Positions 31,812 to 40,718 of a DNA stretch of 47,450 nt are shown in pieces. Under the pieces are notes generated by a model, which had not been told where the DNA came from, did not search any database, and was given only the letters and a program-made list of their open reading frames with translations. Position numbers and translations under genes: made by a program. Every line of letters begins with the position of its first letter. Position 1 is the stretch's first letter. The DNA lies in the NCBI GenBank assembly GCA_947629415.1, contig CANRDP010000009.1, positions 1 through 47,450 of the forward strand. The letters run 5' to 3'. The DNA comes from an uncultured Bacilli bacterium (GTDB lineage: Bacteria > Bacillota_I > Bacilli_A > RFN20 > CAG-449).

Positions 31812-32756
31812 ATGGTTTTTGAAGTATTGGAAAAATTACCTACAGGAATTAATTTCGGAAGTTTTGAAATTCGTTTTTATGCTATCTTCATTATTATCGG
31901 TGCAATTATCGCATATATCTTATCCCGTTATTTTTGCCGAAAAGAAGGATTTGATGATACGATTTTGGAAGGAACATTTTATCTTGCTTTTCCTATGGGT
32001 ATTGTCGGAGCAAGAATTTGGTATGTTATTGCCGAGTGGAGTAAAGAATTTGCCTCGCAACCTTTTTATAAAGTATTTGCCATTTGGGAAGGTGGTCTTG
32101 CTATCCAGGGCGGAGTTCTTTTAGGAGCTCTTGTCGGAATACTTTATATTCATCATCGAAAACCGAACTATAATGTTTTGGCTATTGCGGATTTGGTGGT
32201 TCCCAATATTTTGGTAGCTCAGGCCATCGGACGATGGGGGAATTTTTTTAATGCGGAAGTCTATGGATTATGTGTCGATGAATCCCAATGGTCATTTCTA
32301 CCGAATTTTATTATCGAACAATTGCATTATAATAGTGCCGGTGATCTTGCTTGCGGAGGATCGCAAATTGTTACGCCTTTATTTTTGATTGAATCTGTTG
32401 TCAATTTAATCGGTTTTGTTCTTTTGATGTTTGTTGTTCGCAAATTTTTGAAAAAATGGTTATGCCCCGGAGATTTGATTGCTTCTTATATGATATGGTA
32501 CGGGATTGTGCGGGCCATTATGGAACCGATGCGAAATCCCACTTTCCAAATGGGAAGCAATACCATGGCATCACAATTAATGGCTTATATCTTTATTGTT
32601 CTCGGCGTATTGTTGATTGTGGTCTTTCACCTTTTGGATCGATATAAAAAGAAAAAATATGCTCATGTGGATGAATATAAAGAAGCTTATTTTGAATATC
32701 GGGATCAATTTGAAGAAAAAAAAGAGCAAACGCAAAATGAAGACCATTCTCTTTGA
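31812..32756 (+). CDS. lgt: Prolipoprotein diacylglyceryl transferase
   Basis: 314 residues with about seven membrane helices. Adds diacylglycerol from phosphatidylglycerol to the lipobox Cys of prolipoproteins. The catalytic signature QAIGRWGNFFNAEVYG is at about 137-152, preceded by GIVGARIWYV (about 63-72) and IWEGGLAIQGG. The C-terminal MWYG-like segment (MIWYGIVRAIMEPMRN) is conserved. It lies 2 nt after hprK and overlaps ppaX by 20 nt. A charged tail after the last helix extends it slightly. Confidence 0.96.
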   Translation: MVFEVLEKLPTGINFGSFEIRFYAIFIIIGAIIAYILSRYFCRKEGFDDTILEGTFYLAFPMGIVGARIWYVIAEWSKEFASQPFYKVFAIWEGGLAIQGGVLLGALVGILYIHHRKPNYNVLAIADLVVPNILVAQAIGRWGNFFNAEVYGLCVDESQWSFLPNFIIEQLHYNSAGDLACGGSQIVTPLFLIESVVNLIGFVLLMFVVRKFLKKWLCPGDLIASYMIWYGIVRAIMEPMRNPTFQMGSNTMASQLMAYIFIVLGVLLIVVFHLLDRYKKKKYAHVDEYKEAYFEYRDQFEEKKEQTQNEDHSL

Positions 32757-33372
32757 TGTTGACGGAACACTTTTGAATACGGATATGCTTATTATCCGTT
32801 CTTATATGCATGTATTCGATAAATTTCGTCCCGATTATCCTTTGAGTATTCAAGAATTAATTTCTTTTTTGGGACCGGTTTTAAAAGAAGTATTTCCTCG
32901 CTATTTTAGCGAAGATTTTGATACTTTATTTGCCGAATATCATCAATATTCCAAAAAGAATATAAAGCGTTTTGTCACACCGTTTCAAGATGTGGAATGG
33001 ATGATAAAAACATTGAAGGATTCTTCGTTTCAATTAGGTATTGTTACGAATCGTTTCAAAGATAGTTTTCATGAAGTGACGGAACCATTTCCTTTTTTTC
33101 GTCTTTTTGATCTTTCCGTTTGCCTTGATGATATAAAGAATCCAAAACCGGATCCGGAGGGTATTTTAAAAGCAATGAAAGAACTGAATGCAAAAAAAGA
33201 GGATACAATATATGTAGGGGATAATGAAAGTGATTTTTTGGCGGCAAAAAACGCAGGCATAAAAGTTGCCTTGGTTTCTTGGTCTTTCGGAAGAGATTTT
33301 TCTTATCTTCATCCGGATTATTTTCTTTCCTCTTTTAAACAATTCGTGAAGGAGATGCAAAATGATAGATAA
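32737..33372 (+). CDS. ppaX: HAD-family phosphatase, PpaX-like
   Basis: 211 residues. HAD motif I is ILFDVDGTLLNTD (residues 4-16, nucleophile and acid Asp). Motif II is the Thr in GIVTNR, motif III a Lys in KNPKPDP, and motif IV GDNESDFLAAKNAG. Bacillus PpaX hydrolyses the pyrophosphate released by HprK when it dephosphorylates HPr-Ser46-P, and lies in the hprK-lgt operon. The same position here supports the name. I chose ATG 32737-32739, which gives the normal HAD start; it overlaps lgt by 20 nt and trxB by 11 nt, so it is translationally coupled. Confidence 0.85.
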   Translation: MKTILFDVDGTLLNTDMLIIRSYMHVFDKFRPDYPLSIQELISFLGPVLKEVFPRYFSEDFDTLFAEYHQYSKKNIKRFVTPFQDVEWMIKTLKDSSFQLGIVTNRFKDSFHEVTEPFPFFRLFDLSVCLDDIKNPKPDPEGILKAMKELNAKKEDTIYVGDNESDFLAAKNAGIKVALVSWSFGRDFSYLHPDYFLSSFKQFVKEMQNDR

Positions 33373-34288
33373 AGAAGTTTCCATTATCGGTGCCGGCCCA
33401 AGCGGAATCAGCGCCGCGCTTTATTTAAAAAGAGCGGGGATTCCTTTTCTTTTATTTGAAAAAAATATTCCGGGAGGAAAAATCGCTTTTACTTCTTATA
33501 TTGATAATTATCCGGGATATAAAAATAGAGATGGTGTGGAACTGGCTCTTCAAATGCAAGAGCAATTAGCGGAAAATGAAATCGAAATCACTTTTGATTC
33601 TATTGAAAATATTACCAAAGAAAACGAACGATTTTTATTAAAAGGAAATAAAGAAACGTATCTCAGTAAATATATTTTACTTGCTACGGGAACAAAAGAA
33701 AAAAGAATCGGATTGCAAGGAGAAGAAAGATTTTACGGAAAAGGGATTTCTTATTGTGCTCTTTGTGATGGTGCTCTTTATAAAAACAAAGAAGTAGCGG
33801 TTTTGGGAGGAGGAAATTCCGCGTTAGAAGAAAGTTTATATTTATCCTCGATTGTTTCCAAAGTTTATCTGATTCATCGTCGGGAAGAATTTCGAGCTGA
33901 AGAAGAATTGATAAAAAAAGTAAAACAAAAAGAGAATATCGTACTTTATACTTCATATCAAATTGAAAAACTTTATGGTACAAAGTTTTTGGAAGGAATC
34001 GAAGTGGTTTCTTCTTTAAAGGAGGAAAAAGAGTTTTTGCCGATATCCGGATTATTTGTCTATATCGGTTTTGAACCTTCTTTTGATATTGTTTCGTTTC
34101 CGATAGAAACCGAAGACGGATATATTAAAACCGATGAAGATATGGAAACATCCGTTGCTCGTTTTTTTGCTATCGGCGATGTGCGAAAAAAAAGATTGCG
34201 TCAGATTGTTACCGCGGTAAGCGATGGAGCGATTGCTGCAACGAAAATAGGAAATTTAAGAAATGAAGAATATAAAAGAGAAAGATAA
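33362..34288 (+). CDS. trxB: Thioredoxin reductase
   Basis: 308 residues. FAD enzyme moving electrons from NADPH to thioredoxin. The FAD-binding IIGAGPSGISAAL is at about residues 8-20. The redox CxxC is CALC at about 131-134 (often CATC), and the NADP-binding GGGNSALEE is at about 154-162. The C-terminal FAD motif is AIGDVRKK. The length is normal. It overlaps the end of ppaX. The whiA gene begins just after or slightly within it, so the run hprK to whiA behaves as one operon. Confidence 0.94.
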   Translation: MIDKEVSIIGAGPSGISAALYLKRAGIPFLLFEKNIPGGKIAFTSYIDNYPGYKNRDGVELALQMQEQLAENEIEITFDSIENITKENERFLLKGNKETYLSKYILLATGTKEKRIGLQGEERFYGKGISYCALCDGALYKNKEVAVLGGGNSALEESLYLSSIVSKVYLIHRREEFRAEEELIKKVKQKENIVLYTSYQIEKLYGTKFLEGIEVVSSLKEEKEFLPISGLFVYIGFEPSFDIVSFPIETEDGYIKTDEDMETSVARFFAIGDVRKKRLRQIVTAVSDGAIAATKIGNLRNEEYKRER

Positions 34289-34310
34289 TACTACAAAAAA
34301 GGCAACATTG

Positions 34311-35258
34311 ATGACATTTACCAAAAGAGTAAAAGAAGAAATTATCGAACAGGAATTCGAACCCTCACATCTTTTATCGCTTTTGTCCGGTTACATAAAA
34401 CTCAATGGTTCCATTACTTTTTCCGAGAAGAAAAAGATTTTGACGATTGCCACACAAAATTCCAAAGTAGCGCGTTTTATTTATACTTCGATTCAAAATT
34501 ATTTTCATGCGGAATCTTCGTTTACTTTCTTTCGGGAAATCAATTTAAAAAAAAGTGTGATTTATCGTATTGATATCGAAAACAAAGTAGAAGAAATTTT
34601 AGAGAAATTGGAATTGATTCAAAATGGTATTGCTTCGTATCCGTCATCTCTTGTTCAAAAAAAAGGAAAATATTATTTTTTGGCTGGAGTATTTTTGGCT
34701 TCGGGAAGTGTGAATCCCCCTTATACGGATTATCATTTGGAAATGAATTTTTCGGAGCTTCAGGATGCCAAATATGTTTTGAAACTCATCAAATCTTTTT
34801 ATCAAAGAAAACCGTTTGATTTTAAAATTTTTCAGCGCAAGACAAAAACTATTCTATATTTGAAAAAAGCAGAACAAATTGCCGACTTTTTATCTTTACT
34901 GCATGCAACTTCTTCCATGCTTTATTTTGAAAATGAACGTATTATGCGCGATTTCTTCAATTCGGAAAATCGGGTCAATATTTGTACCATTCAAAATCAT
35001 CAAAGGGCATATGTAAAAGCACAAGAACAATTAAAAATTATTCACTTTTTAAAAGAGCATTCGGCGATGAGTATCTTAACCGATAAAGAAGAAAAGCTTT
35101 GTCAGTTACGGTTAGAAAATGAAGATGCCTCTTTTAGTGAATTAAGCAATTTATTTTTCGAAACTTATGGTATAAGTATATCGAAATCGGGAGTTCATCA
35201 TTTATTTACTTCCATTCAGACGAAAGCAGAAGATTTTCAAAAGAAAATTTCTTCTTAA
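34311..35258 (+). CDS. whiA: WhiA, sporulation/division regulator
   Basis: 315 residues from the chosen start. WhiA has a LAGLIDADG-homing-endonuclease-like N-terminal domain (AGVFLASGSVNPP and DYHLEMNFSE are visible) and a C-terminal helix-turn-helix (about 245-305). It acts in cell division and chromosome segregation in Bacillus and in sporulation in Streptomyces. I chose ATG 34311-34313 because the protein then starts MTFTKRVKEEI like other WhiA proteins. An upstream in-frame ATG at 34263 would add 16 polar residues overlapping trxB. The neighbours rapZ and yvcK, usual before whiA, are absent. The end overlaps clpP tail to tail by 4 nt. Confidence 0.9.
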   Translation: MTFTKRVKEEIIEQEFEPSHLLSLLSGYIKLNGSITFSEKKKILTIATQNSKVARFIYTSIQNYFHAESSFTFFREINLKKSVIYRIDIENKVEEILEKLELIQNGIASYPSSLVQKKGKYYFLAGVFLASGSVNPPYTDYHLEMNFSELQDAKYVLKLIKSFYQRKPFDFKIFQRKTKTILYLKKAEQIADFLSLLHATSSMLYFENERIMRDFFNSENRVNICTIQNHQRAYVKAQEQLKIIHFLKEHSAMSILTDKEEKLCQLRLENEDASFSELSNLFFETYGISISKSGVHHLFTSIQTKAEDFQKKISS

Positions 35259-35833
35259 TTCTGAAGAATTTCATCGATTAATCCATAATTTTTTGCTTCT
35301 GATGCGGTCATAAAATAATTTCGTTCCGTATCTTGTTTGATTTTTTCTTTTCTTTGACCGGTATGATCACTTAATAAAGTAATGAGTTTTTCTTTTAAAT
35401 ACAAATAGCGGCGATTCATAATATCCATATCGGTTACTTGCCCTTCAAATGCTCCTAAAGGTTGATGAATCATAATTTCGCAATTCGGATAAGAAAAACG
35501 ATGTCCTTTACTCCCGGAAGAAAGGAGAAAAGCACCCATCGAGGCACATAAACCAACACCGATGGTTTCAATGATGCATTGGGAATTTTTCATGGCATCA
35601 TAAATAGCAAGACCGCTGGTGACACTTCCTCCGGGTGAATTGATATATATGGTAATTTTTTCTTTTTTGGATACTGCCGATAAATATAAAATTTCCGATA
35701 AAGCAATATTCGCTAAATCGTCATTGATTTCTCCGGAAATGAAAATAATTCGTTCTTTTAAAAGCAAAGAAAACAAATCATAAGATTTTGATCCTTCAAA
35801 ACCTTGAATGCTTACTGCCGGTATATAGTTCAT
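35255..35833 (-). CDS. clpP: ClpP-family protease, ClpP1-like with Asn in the triad
   Basis: 192 residues. Barrel-forming serine protease working with Clp ATPases in cytosolic protein turnover. Nucleophile Ser98 lies in LCASMGAFLL and His123 in MIHQPLG. The third triad position falls in KQDTERNYFM: the residue aligned with E. coli Asp185 (DTERDRF) is Asn172. Listeria ClpP1 has this same Ser98-His123-Asn172 set and is weak on its own. SPGGS (oxyanion region) and the handle helix are intact. It is convergent with whiA. The 189-nt gap upstream (35834-36022) holds its AT-rich promoter region but no further gene. Confidence 0.93.
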   Translation of the reverse strand: MNYIPAVSIQGFEGSKSYDLFSLLLKERIIFISGEINDDLANIALSEILYLSAVSKKEKITIYINSPGGSVTSGLAIYDAMKNSQCIIETIGVGLCASMGAFLLSSGSKGHRFSYPNCEIMIHQPLGAFEGQVTDMDIMNRRYLYLKEKLITLLSDHTGQRKEKIKQDTERNYFMTASEAKNYGLIDEILQN

Positions 35834-36022
35834 AGGTATCTCCTCGATTCTATTTTAGGAAGATTTTTTAAAAAAAATACATGAGGGACTCTTTTTTTAT
35901 TCGAAGAAAGTATAAAAAAACAAGTTTTTCTATGAAAAAAAGAAAAAGGTTAAAAAAATTGAAAGGATTTCTTAAGAAAATTTTTTATTTGTGGTAAAGT
36001 GTAGAAAAGGAGGAAGAGGGGT

Positions 36023-36529
36023 ATGGAAACTTATCAAAAATTTTTACAAAATATAAAAGAAGGGAATTACTTTTCTTTGCAGTATCAAAAAGATATTGAA
36101 GAGTATTTAAAACAAATGGAAGGATATGAAGAATATCTTCGCGAAGAAGATAGTTTAAGAGACAGACTGAAAAAGATTATGGCAAGTAAAGATGAAGATC
36201 AAAAAACACTTATTTTAACGGAAACGCGTACCTTCATTGAAAAATACGGACGAAAAAAAAGTATTTGGTTAGAAAAGATATTACAAAAAGAGGATATTCG
36301 CGAATTTTTGGAAAAGAATGAATTAAAAAAATATTTGGTGAAAATAGAACAAAAAGGTCATTCTTTATTTGAAAAAGAAGATAAAGCACTTTTCTTTTAT
36401 TTTAAATTCAATCGAGTTACCAAAAAACAATTAAGCAATGATATTTCGGTGGATAACGAAGTATTCAAAAATCTTCGTATTTATATAGAAGACGAATGTA
36501 TTGCCACTTTTGAAAAAGAAAAAATCTAG
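36023..36529 (+). CDS. Protein of unknown function, charged and helical
   Basis: 168 residues, rich in Lys and Glu, without signal peptide or membrane segment. The first two thirds look helical (QYQKDIEEYLKQMEGYEEYL, REEDSLRDRLKKIM). The final third looks like mixed strands (KALFFYFKFNRVTKKQL, LRIYIEDECIATF). I do not recognise the family. An AAGGAGGAAGAGG site just before the ATG predicts strong translation. A TGG-TAAAGT extended -10 (35992-36000) is possible. A terminator overlaps its stop. Confidence 0.7.
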   Translation: METYQKFLQNIKEGNYFSLQYQKDIEEYLKQMEGYEEYLREEDSLRDRLKKIMASKDEDQKTLILTETRTFIEKYGRKKSIWLEKILQKEDIREFLEKNELKKYLVKIEQKGHSLFEKEDKALFFYFKFNRVTKKQLSNDISVDNEVFKNLRIYIEDECIATFEKEKI

Positions 36530-36546
36530 AGAATTCTCTAGATTTT
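36515..36546. terminator. Bidirectional terminator overlapping a stop codon
   Basis: AAAATCTAGAG (36521-36531) pairs perfectly with CTCTAGATTTT (36536-36546) across AATT. The T run is better on the complementary strand, so it mainly serves the surface-protein operon ending at 36558. The stop of the unknown gene (36527-36529) is inside the stem. Confidence 0.85.
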
Positions 36547-36557
36547 AAATTATTTTT

Positions 36558-38549
36558 CTAAGACGGAGGTGAAGGCGGTGCCGTGACTTTTTCGATAACG
36601 GCATTTGTTCCTGTGCCTTTGATATTGGTCCCGGCATCGAAAGTATTGGAAGTTAAATAATAACAAGTTACTTTGGAAGAATTACGATAAAACCAAAACG
36701 TAATTTCTATTTGTTCCGGGATAGTAATTTCAAATAAAACATCCGATTCCGTGTAACCATCTCTTCCCGGGAGAAGATTTGTGTTTTCTACGAAGTCGAT
36801 ATTTTGCAATGTTCCTGCAAGATTTCCTCCTGAAGCGGAAGTTCCTGCTAAATCCAAATAAGTAAACATACTTAATTTTGTACTGATTTGGCTTAAGGAT
36901 GTAATTTGTGAATTAGATGCAGCAAAGGCAAATTCATACTCATTATCAATATCATCCTGAGTGATGATATAAGGAAAATAAATTGCATAGTTATTTGTTT
37001 TAGAATTTGTTGGAGTGACAAATACAGTTTCTGTAATTACTTTTAAAGTATTATCGGCATTCCGATCTAATTTATATAAAGATAAAACGCATATATCGTC
37101 GTTTTCCGCGGAAATTAAAATGTTACATTGACCTGGAATAGAAGGATGAAAATAAATACTTGCACGAGGTAAAGACTTCGTTGTTTTTCTAGTAGGAATT
37201 GTTGAATCTGGAACTATTTGTTCAATCGTTGTTCCAGCAGACACTTCGGTAATTTTGCTCCATGTGATTGTATCTTCTTCACGAATTCTTAATCCCAAAT
37301 TCATTAATGATAAATCTTGTTTTGCTAAGTTTTTTGAAATATCCGCTTGGTCAATAATACTACCGGTTTCACCGGTATAATCGGTTATGGTTGCAATTTG
37401 TTTTTCATTAGTTTCAGAACCAACATATGAAGCTGCACCGGTAGGACTAGAATTAGCAACAAAAGCATATCCTTTTACTAATTGTTGAATTGTTTTGCTT
37501 TGAGATTTAATTTCACCAATATAAAGCGCGTTTTCAAGACCTTCTTTTTGTGCTTTTTCTTCTGCGTATCGAACATCACCTTTGCTTAAATCCGACCAAG
37601 ATGTAGGATTAATAATTAAATCTCCTCCGGCATTTTCACTTTCCTCATCAAAAAAAACATTGGGATTTTTATGTCCAATCAAAGCATATTGCGAATGGAA
37701 ATTCAGCACGGATGGTTTGACATCAATGATAGAATCATGAACACCAATGGAAGAAATATTTCCCGAATAAACCGCGCCGGCAACAAGACCAACGGAATTT
37801 ACATCCGCTGCCGATGAAATTTCTTGATCACAACCAATGGTCGCCGTATCCAAGAAAAAGTTCTCGATACTTGGTAAAAGAGAAGAGGCCACGGTATCCG
37901 TTTCTTTTCCTACAGTACCAAAGAAACCAACATTATGAAAATCCAAGGAAATATCTTCACCGCTTAAATCTTTGGTGTCTACACGATTTGTTATGGTTAA
38001 ATTTTTGACTTTCAAATCATTTCCGTTAAATACGCCCGAGAAAGGATTTGTTTCATTTCCGATGGGAATCATATTGGATTGGCTTTTCATATCCAATGTA
38101 TCCACATAAGAACCGAGGATACGATTTCCGCTTTCATTGCAGGCATAAAATTTTTCACCGCTTCCATCAAAATCATATCCCAACTGAAAATAATATTGTG
38201 TCGGTCCGTTTCCATCCGAATTATTAAAAAAACCCAAAGCCTGTAAATAGGCTAAATTATATAAATGAACCGGTTCGGTGATAATAAGAGGACCTTTATG
38301 ATTTCCGTAATTTCCGATTTCGTCGTTTGTAATGTTTCCTGCAAAATCCGATTTCGCGTTCAGATCATTTTGCATTTGAGAACCATCTCCGGAATGTTCA
38401 TCAAAATAGTATTTGATTAATGTTCCGTTTACTTGATCCATATCAATAAAATTTTCATCGATAAACCAAGAATAAGTAGATACGGCCAAAGCAAAAAATG
38501 TGGCAAAAAACATAGTGAAAGCAGCGAAACTTTTTTTCATTCTTTTCAT
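36558..38549 (-). CDS. Large surface protein, TYSWF leader, GLUG-like repeats
   Basis: 663 residues. An N-terminal signal/anchor helix (about 7-24) is directly followed by STYSWF (about 24-29), a pattern like the Ala/Thr-Tyr-x-x-Phe at the end of SipW-type leaders of TasA/camelysin-class proteins. Further on, NPFSGVFNGNDLKVKNLTI (about 164-182) and VNSVGLVAGAVYSGNISSIG (about 245-264) look like the FxGxFxGNxxxIxxLxI and GLVGxxxxGxI units of GLUG-type beta-helix adhesins. The rest is Thr/Ser/Asn-rich beta sequence ending in APPSPPS. There is no LPxTG or C-terminal helix. The start overlaps the stop of its partner (ATGA), with GGTGG upstream, so it is translationally coupled. Export as a surface or fibre component is inferred. 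Confidence 0.8.
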   Translation of the reverse strand: MKRMKKSFAAFTMFFATFFALAVSTYSWFIDENFIDMDQVNGTLIKYYFDEHSGDGSQMQNDLNAKSDFAGNITNDEIGNYGNHKGPLIITEPVHLYNLAYLQALGFFNNSDGNGPTQYYFQLGYDFDGSGEKFYACNESGNRILGSYVDTLDMKSQSNMIPIGNETNPFSGVFNGNDLKVKNLTITNRVDTKDLSGEDISLDFHNVGFFGTVGKETDTVASSLLPSIENFFLDTATIGCDQEISSAADVNSVGLVAGAVYSGNISSIGVHDSIIDVKPSVLNFHSQYALIGHKNPNVFFDEESENAGGDLIINPTSWSDLSKGDVRYAEEKAQKEGLENALYIGEIKSQSKTIQQLVKGYAFVANSSPTGAASYVGSETNEKQIATITDYTGETGSIIDQADISKNLAKQDLSLMNLGLRIREEDTITWSKITEVSAGTTIEQIVPDSTIPTRKTTKSLPRASIYFHPSIPGQCNILISAENDDICVLSLYKLDRNADNTLKVITETVFVTPTNSKTNNYAIYFPYIITQDDIDNEYEFAFAASNSQITSLSQISTKLSMFTYLDLAGTSASGGNLAGTLQNIDFVENTNLLPGRDGYTESDVLFEITIPEQIEITFWFYRNSSKVTCYYLTSNTFDAGTNIKGTGTNAVIEKVTAPPSPPS

Positions 38550-39322
38550 AAATTACCACCACTTTCAATCACAGAAGCGTGAATGGTTAAATCACTGGGA
38601 AGAAGAATATCGTATCCCAAAACCGCTTGATTTTGCGTTCCGCCGGTACCGGAAGATCGATTAATAATTTCTTTCATCAAAGTCTGATTATATTCAAAAT
38701 TAAAATAAACATAAGCCGTTGTCGTATTTTGTCCTATTTCAATTAAGGGTAAATCGATTTTTGCGGACTTTTGAAAACTTGCATTTGCATCGACAAAAGC
38801 ACTTTTTTGAAGAGATGATGCACCTTTGAATTGTTCTGTAACAGTAGAAAACAATTGGGCTAAATCTTGCTGAGTATTTATATTGCTCCCGGTTAAATCC
38901 AAAATCGAAATATCGATTCCATCCGATAAAAAGAAATTTGTTCCGGTAGTTGTGGGATTACCAAAGGATTCTTTTTCCGTAGAAACAGAAAAGGATAAAT
39001 TCCTTGAAACTTCGCTTTCATGCAAAGTAAGTTTCATTTGTAACAAAATATGACTATTTTCATTTTTGGATACGATCACCGGATCATAAGGATCCATATT
39101 CAAAACAGTTGAAGTATCGTCTTGATTTCTTAAATAAGTTCCATCATGTTTTATAAAGCAATATTCAATGGATTCAATATCGGAAGTATTTACCTGTATA
39201 CTGCCTAATTCCGGATCGACTTGTCTTTTAGCATTAAACCAAGAATAAGTCGCAGCAAAAAGGCCGAAGAAAGACATCGTCATTAAAGTTAAATTTAAGA
39301 AAAATTTCTTAGTGATTTTCAT
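38546..39322 (-). CDS. Partner surface protein with the same TYSWF leader
   Basis: 258 residues from the chosen start. A leader helix (about 5-23) is followed by AATYSWFNAKRQ, closely like the downstream protein. The rest is predicted beta-rich and soluble: ENSHILLQMKLTLHESEVSRNL and YVYFNFEYNQTLMKEIINR resemble an immunoglobulin-like TasA/camelysin-type core, but I cannot assign the family firmly. I chose ATG 39320-39322 because AAGGAAGG lies just before it; a longer in-frame reading to 39391 would run through the promoter. It is first in a two-gene operon behind an operator-like promoter. No signal peptidase SipW or sortase is nearby. Confidence 0.75.
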   Translation of the reverse strand: MKITKKFFLNLTLMTMSFFGLFAATYSWFNAKRQVDPELGSIQVNTSDIESIEYCFIKHDGTYLRNQDDTSTVLNMDPYDPVIVSKNENSHILLQMKLTLHESEVSRNLSFSVSTEKESFGNPTTTGTNFFLSDGIDISILDLTGSNINTQQDLAQLFSTVTEQFKGASSLQKSAFVDANASFQKSAKIDLPLIEIGQNTTTAYVYFNFEYNQTLMKEIINRSSGTGGTQNQAVLGYDILLPSDLTIHASVIESGGNL

Positions 39323-39352
39323 AGGCCTTCCTTTCGATAAAAATCCATTTTT

Positions 39353-39382
39353 ATTATAATTCCTCTTATAGAGGAAAAGCAA
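39353..39382 (-). promoter_or_regulatory. Promoter with a perfect dyad filling the spacer
   Basis: On the complementary strand TTGCTT (39382-39377), an 18-nt spacer and TATAAT (39358-39353). The spacer contains the perfect inverted repeat TTCCTCT-ATA-AGAGGAA (39376-39360). A dyad between -35 and -10 is a classic repressor operator position. The predicted start is about 24 nt before the ATG. The flanking 39383-39600 is A/T-tract DNA without a gene. Confidence 0.65.
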
Positions 39383-39622
39383 GTTTTTCACTTTATTTGA
39401 AAATTGGCCCTGAAAAAAGTAGAAAATTTTAAAAAAAATAAAAAAATTTTTAAAAAATTTGTGCTGAAATTGAAATAAAGATAAAGAAAAAAATCGGTTT
39501 TTTTCAAAATTTTTTTCTTTTTACGTTTCGATAAATTTTTTTCTTTTTCTCCCCTTGAAAATATTAAAAACAAAATATGGATTTCCTATAAAAAAACTCT
39601 TTTATTTTGGAGCACAAAATTT

Positions 39623-39628
39623 TATAAT
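39623..39628 (+). promoter_or_regulatory. -10 element of gap
   Basis: TATAAT 32 nt before the gap ATG. The -35 (TTTTAT, 39600-39605) is weak, but strong A/T tracts lie upstream (39420-39560) and may act as an UP element. Confidence 0.5.
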
Positions 39629-39660
39629 ATAACTGCAAAAATTAAAGGAGGACATAATAA

Positions 39661-40698
39661 ATGTCAGTGAAAATTGCGATTAATGGATTCGGCCGTATCG
39701 GTCGTTTGGCTTTCCGACAAATGTTCGGGGATCCGGGATATGAAATCGTTGCAATCAATGATTTAACAAGCCCGAAAATGTTGGCACATCTTTTAAAGTA
39801 TGATTCTGCTCAAGGTAGATATGCTTTAGCCGATAAAGTTACATGTTCTGAAGATGGAGCAAGTGAAGGATGGATTGCCGTTGATGGCAAAAAAATTCGT
39901 ATATATGCGGAAAAAGATGCAAACAATTGTCCTTGGAAAGAATTGAAAGTGGACGTTGTTCTTGAATGTACGGGCTTTTATTGTTCCAAAGAAAAATCGA
40001 TGGCTCATATTAATGCCGGTGCTCGGAAAGTTATTATTTCCGCTCCAGCAGGAAATGATTTAAAAACCATTGTTTACGGTGTAAATGATGATACCTTGGA
40101 AGCAGAAGACCAAATTATCTCTGCTGCTTCTTGTACCACAAATTGCTTGGCACCGATGGCAAAAGCATTGAATGATTTTGCTCCGATTCAATCCGGTATC
40201 ATGACTACCGTTCATGCATATACCGGTGATCAAATGGTTTTGGATGGCCCGCATAGAAAAGGCGATTTAAGAAGAGCAAGAGCAGCTGCTTGTTCCATTG
40301 TTCCGAATTCTACCGGTGCTGCAAAAGCCATTGGTCTTGTTATTCCGGAACTCAACGGAAAATTGATTGGTTCGGCACAACGTGTTCCGGTCCCGACGGG
40401 ATCGACAACCATTCTTGTTGCCGTTTGCAAAGGCGAAAATATCACCAAAGAAGCAATCAATGCTTATATGAAATCCGTAGCAAATCCATCCTTTGGATAT
40501 ACCGAAGAACCACTTGTTTCTTCTGATATTATCGGTATTACTTATGGCGGCCTTTTCGATGCCACACAAACCATGGTTACCAAAGTGAGCGAAGGGCTTT
40601 ATCAAGTTCAAGTTGTTTCTTGGTATGATAATGAAAATTCTTATACCACACAATATGTGCGATTGGCAAAGAAATTCTCAGAGCTCGGCGCAAAATAA
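39661..40698 (+). CDS. gap: Glyceraldehyde-3-phosphate dehydrogenase
   Basis: 345 residues. NAD-dependent glycolytic enzyme. The Rossmann start [17 protein letters not shown] is followed by the catalytic Cys in [17 protein letters not shown] (about 148-164), the His in TVHAYTGDQ (about 180-188) and [28 protein letters not shown] near the end is typical. The length is slightly above the usual 335. AAAGGAGG lies about 8 nt before the ATG. It is first of gap-pgk-tpiA, with a terminator hairpin after it that may set its level above pgk. Confidence 0.97.
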   Translation: MSVKIAINGFGRIGRLAFRQMFGDPGYEIVAINDLTSPKMLAHLLKYDSAQGRYALADKVTCSEDGASEGWIAVDGKKIRIYAEKDANNCPWKELKVDVVLECTGFYCSKEKSMAHINAGARKVIISAPAGNDLKTIVYGVNDDTLEAEDQIISAASCTTNCLAPMAKALNDFAPIQSGIMTTVHAYTGDQMVLDGPHRKGDLRRARAAACSIVPNSTGAAKAIGLVIPELNGKLIGSAQRVPVPTGSTTILVAVCKGENITKEAINAYMKSVANPSFGYTEEPLVSSDIIGITYGGLFDATQTMVTKVSEGLYQVQVVSWYDNENSYTTQYVRLAKKFSELGAK

Positions 40699-40718
40699 AT
40701 AAAAAATCAATTATATAT

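Noticed and set aside
39388-39573. A 61-codon Lys/Phe-rich frame upstream of the surface operon
   Set aside because: It is low-complexity A/T-tract DNA with no ribosome site; the region looks like promoter and UP-element DNA.
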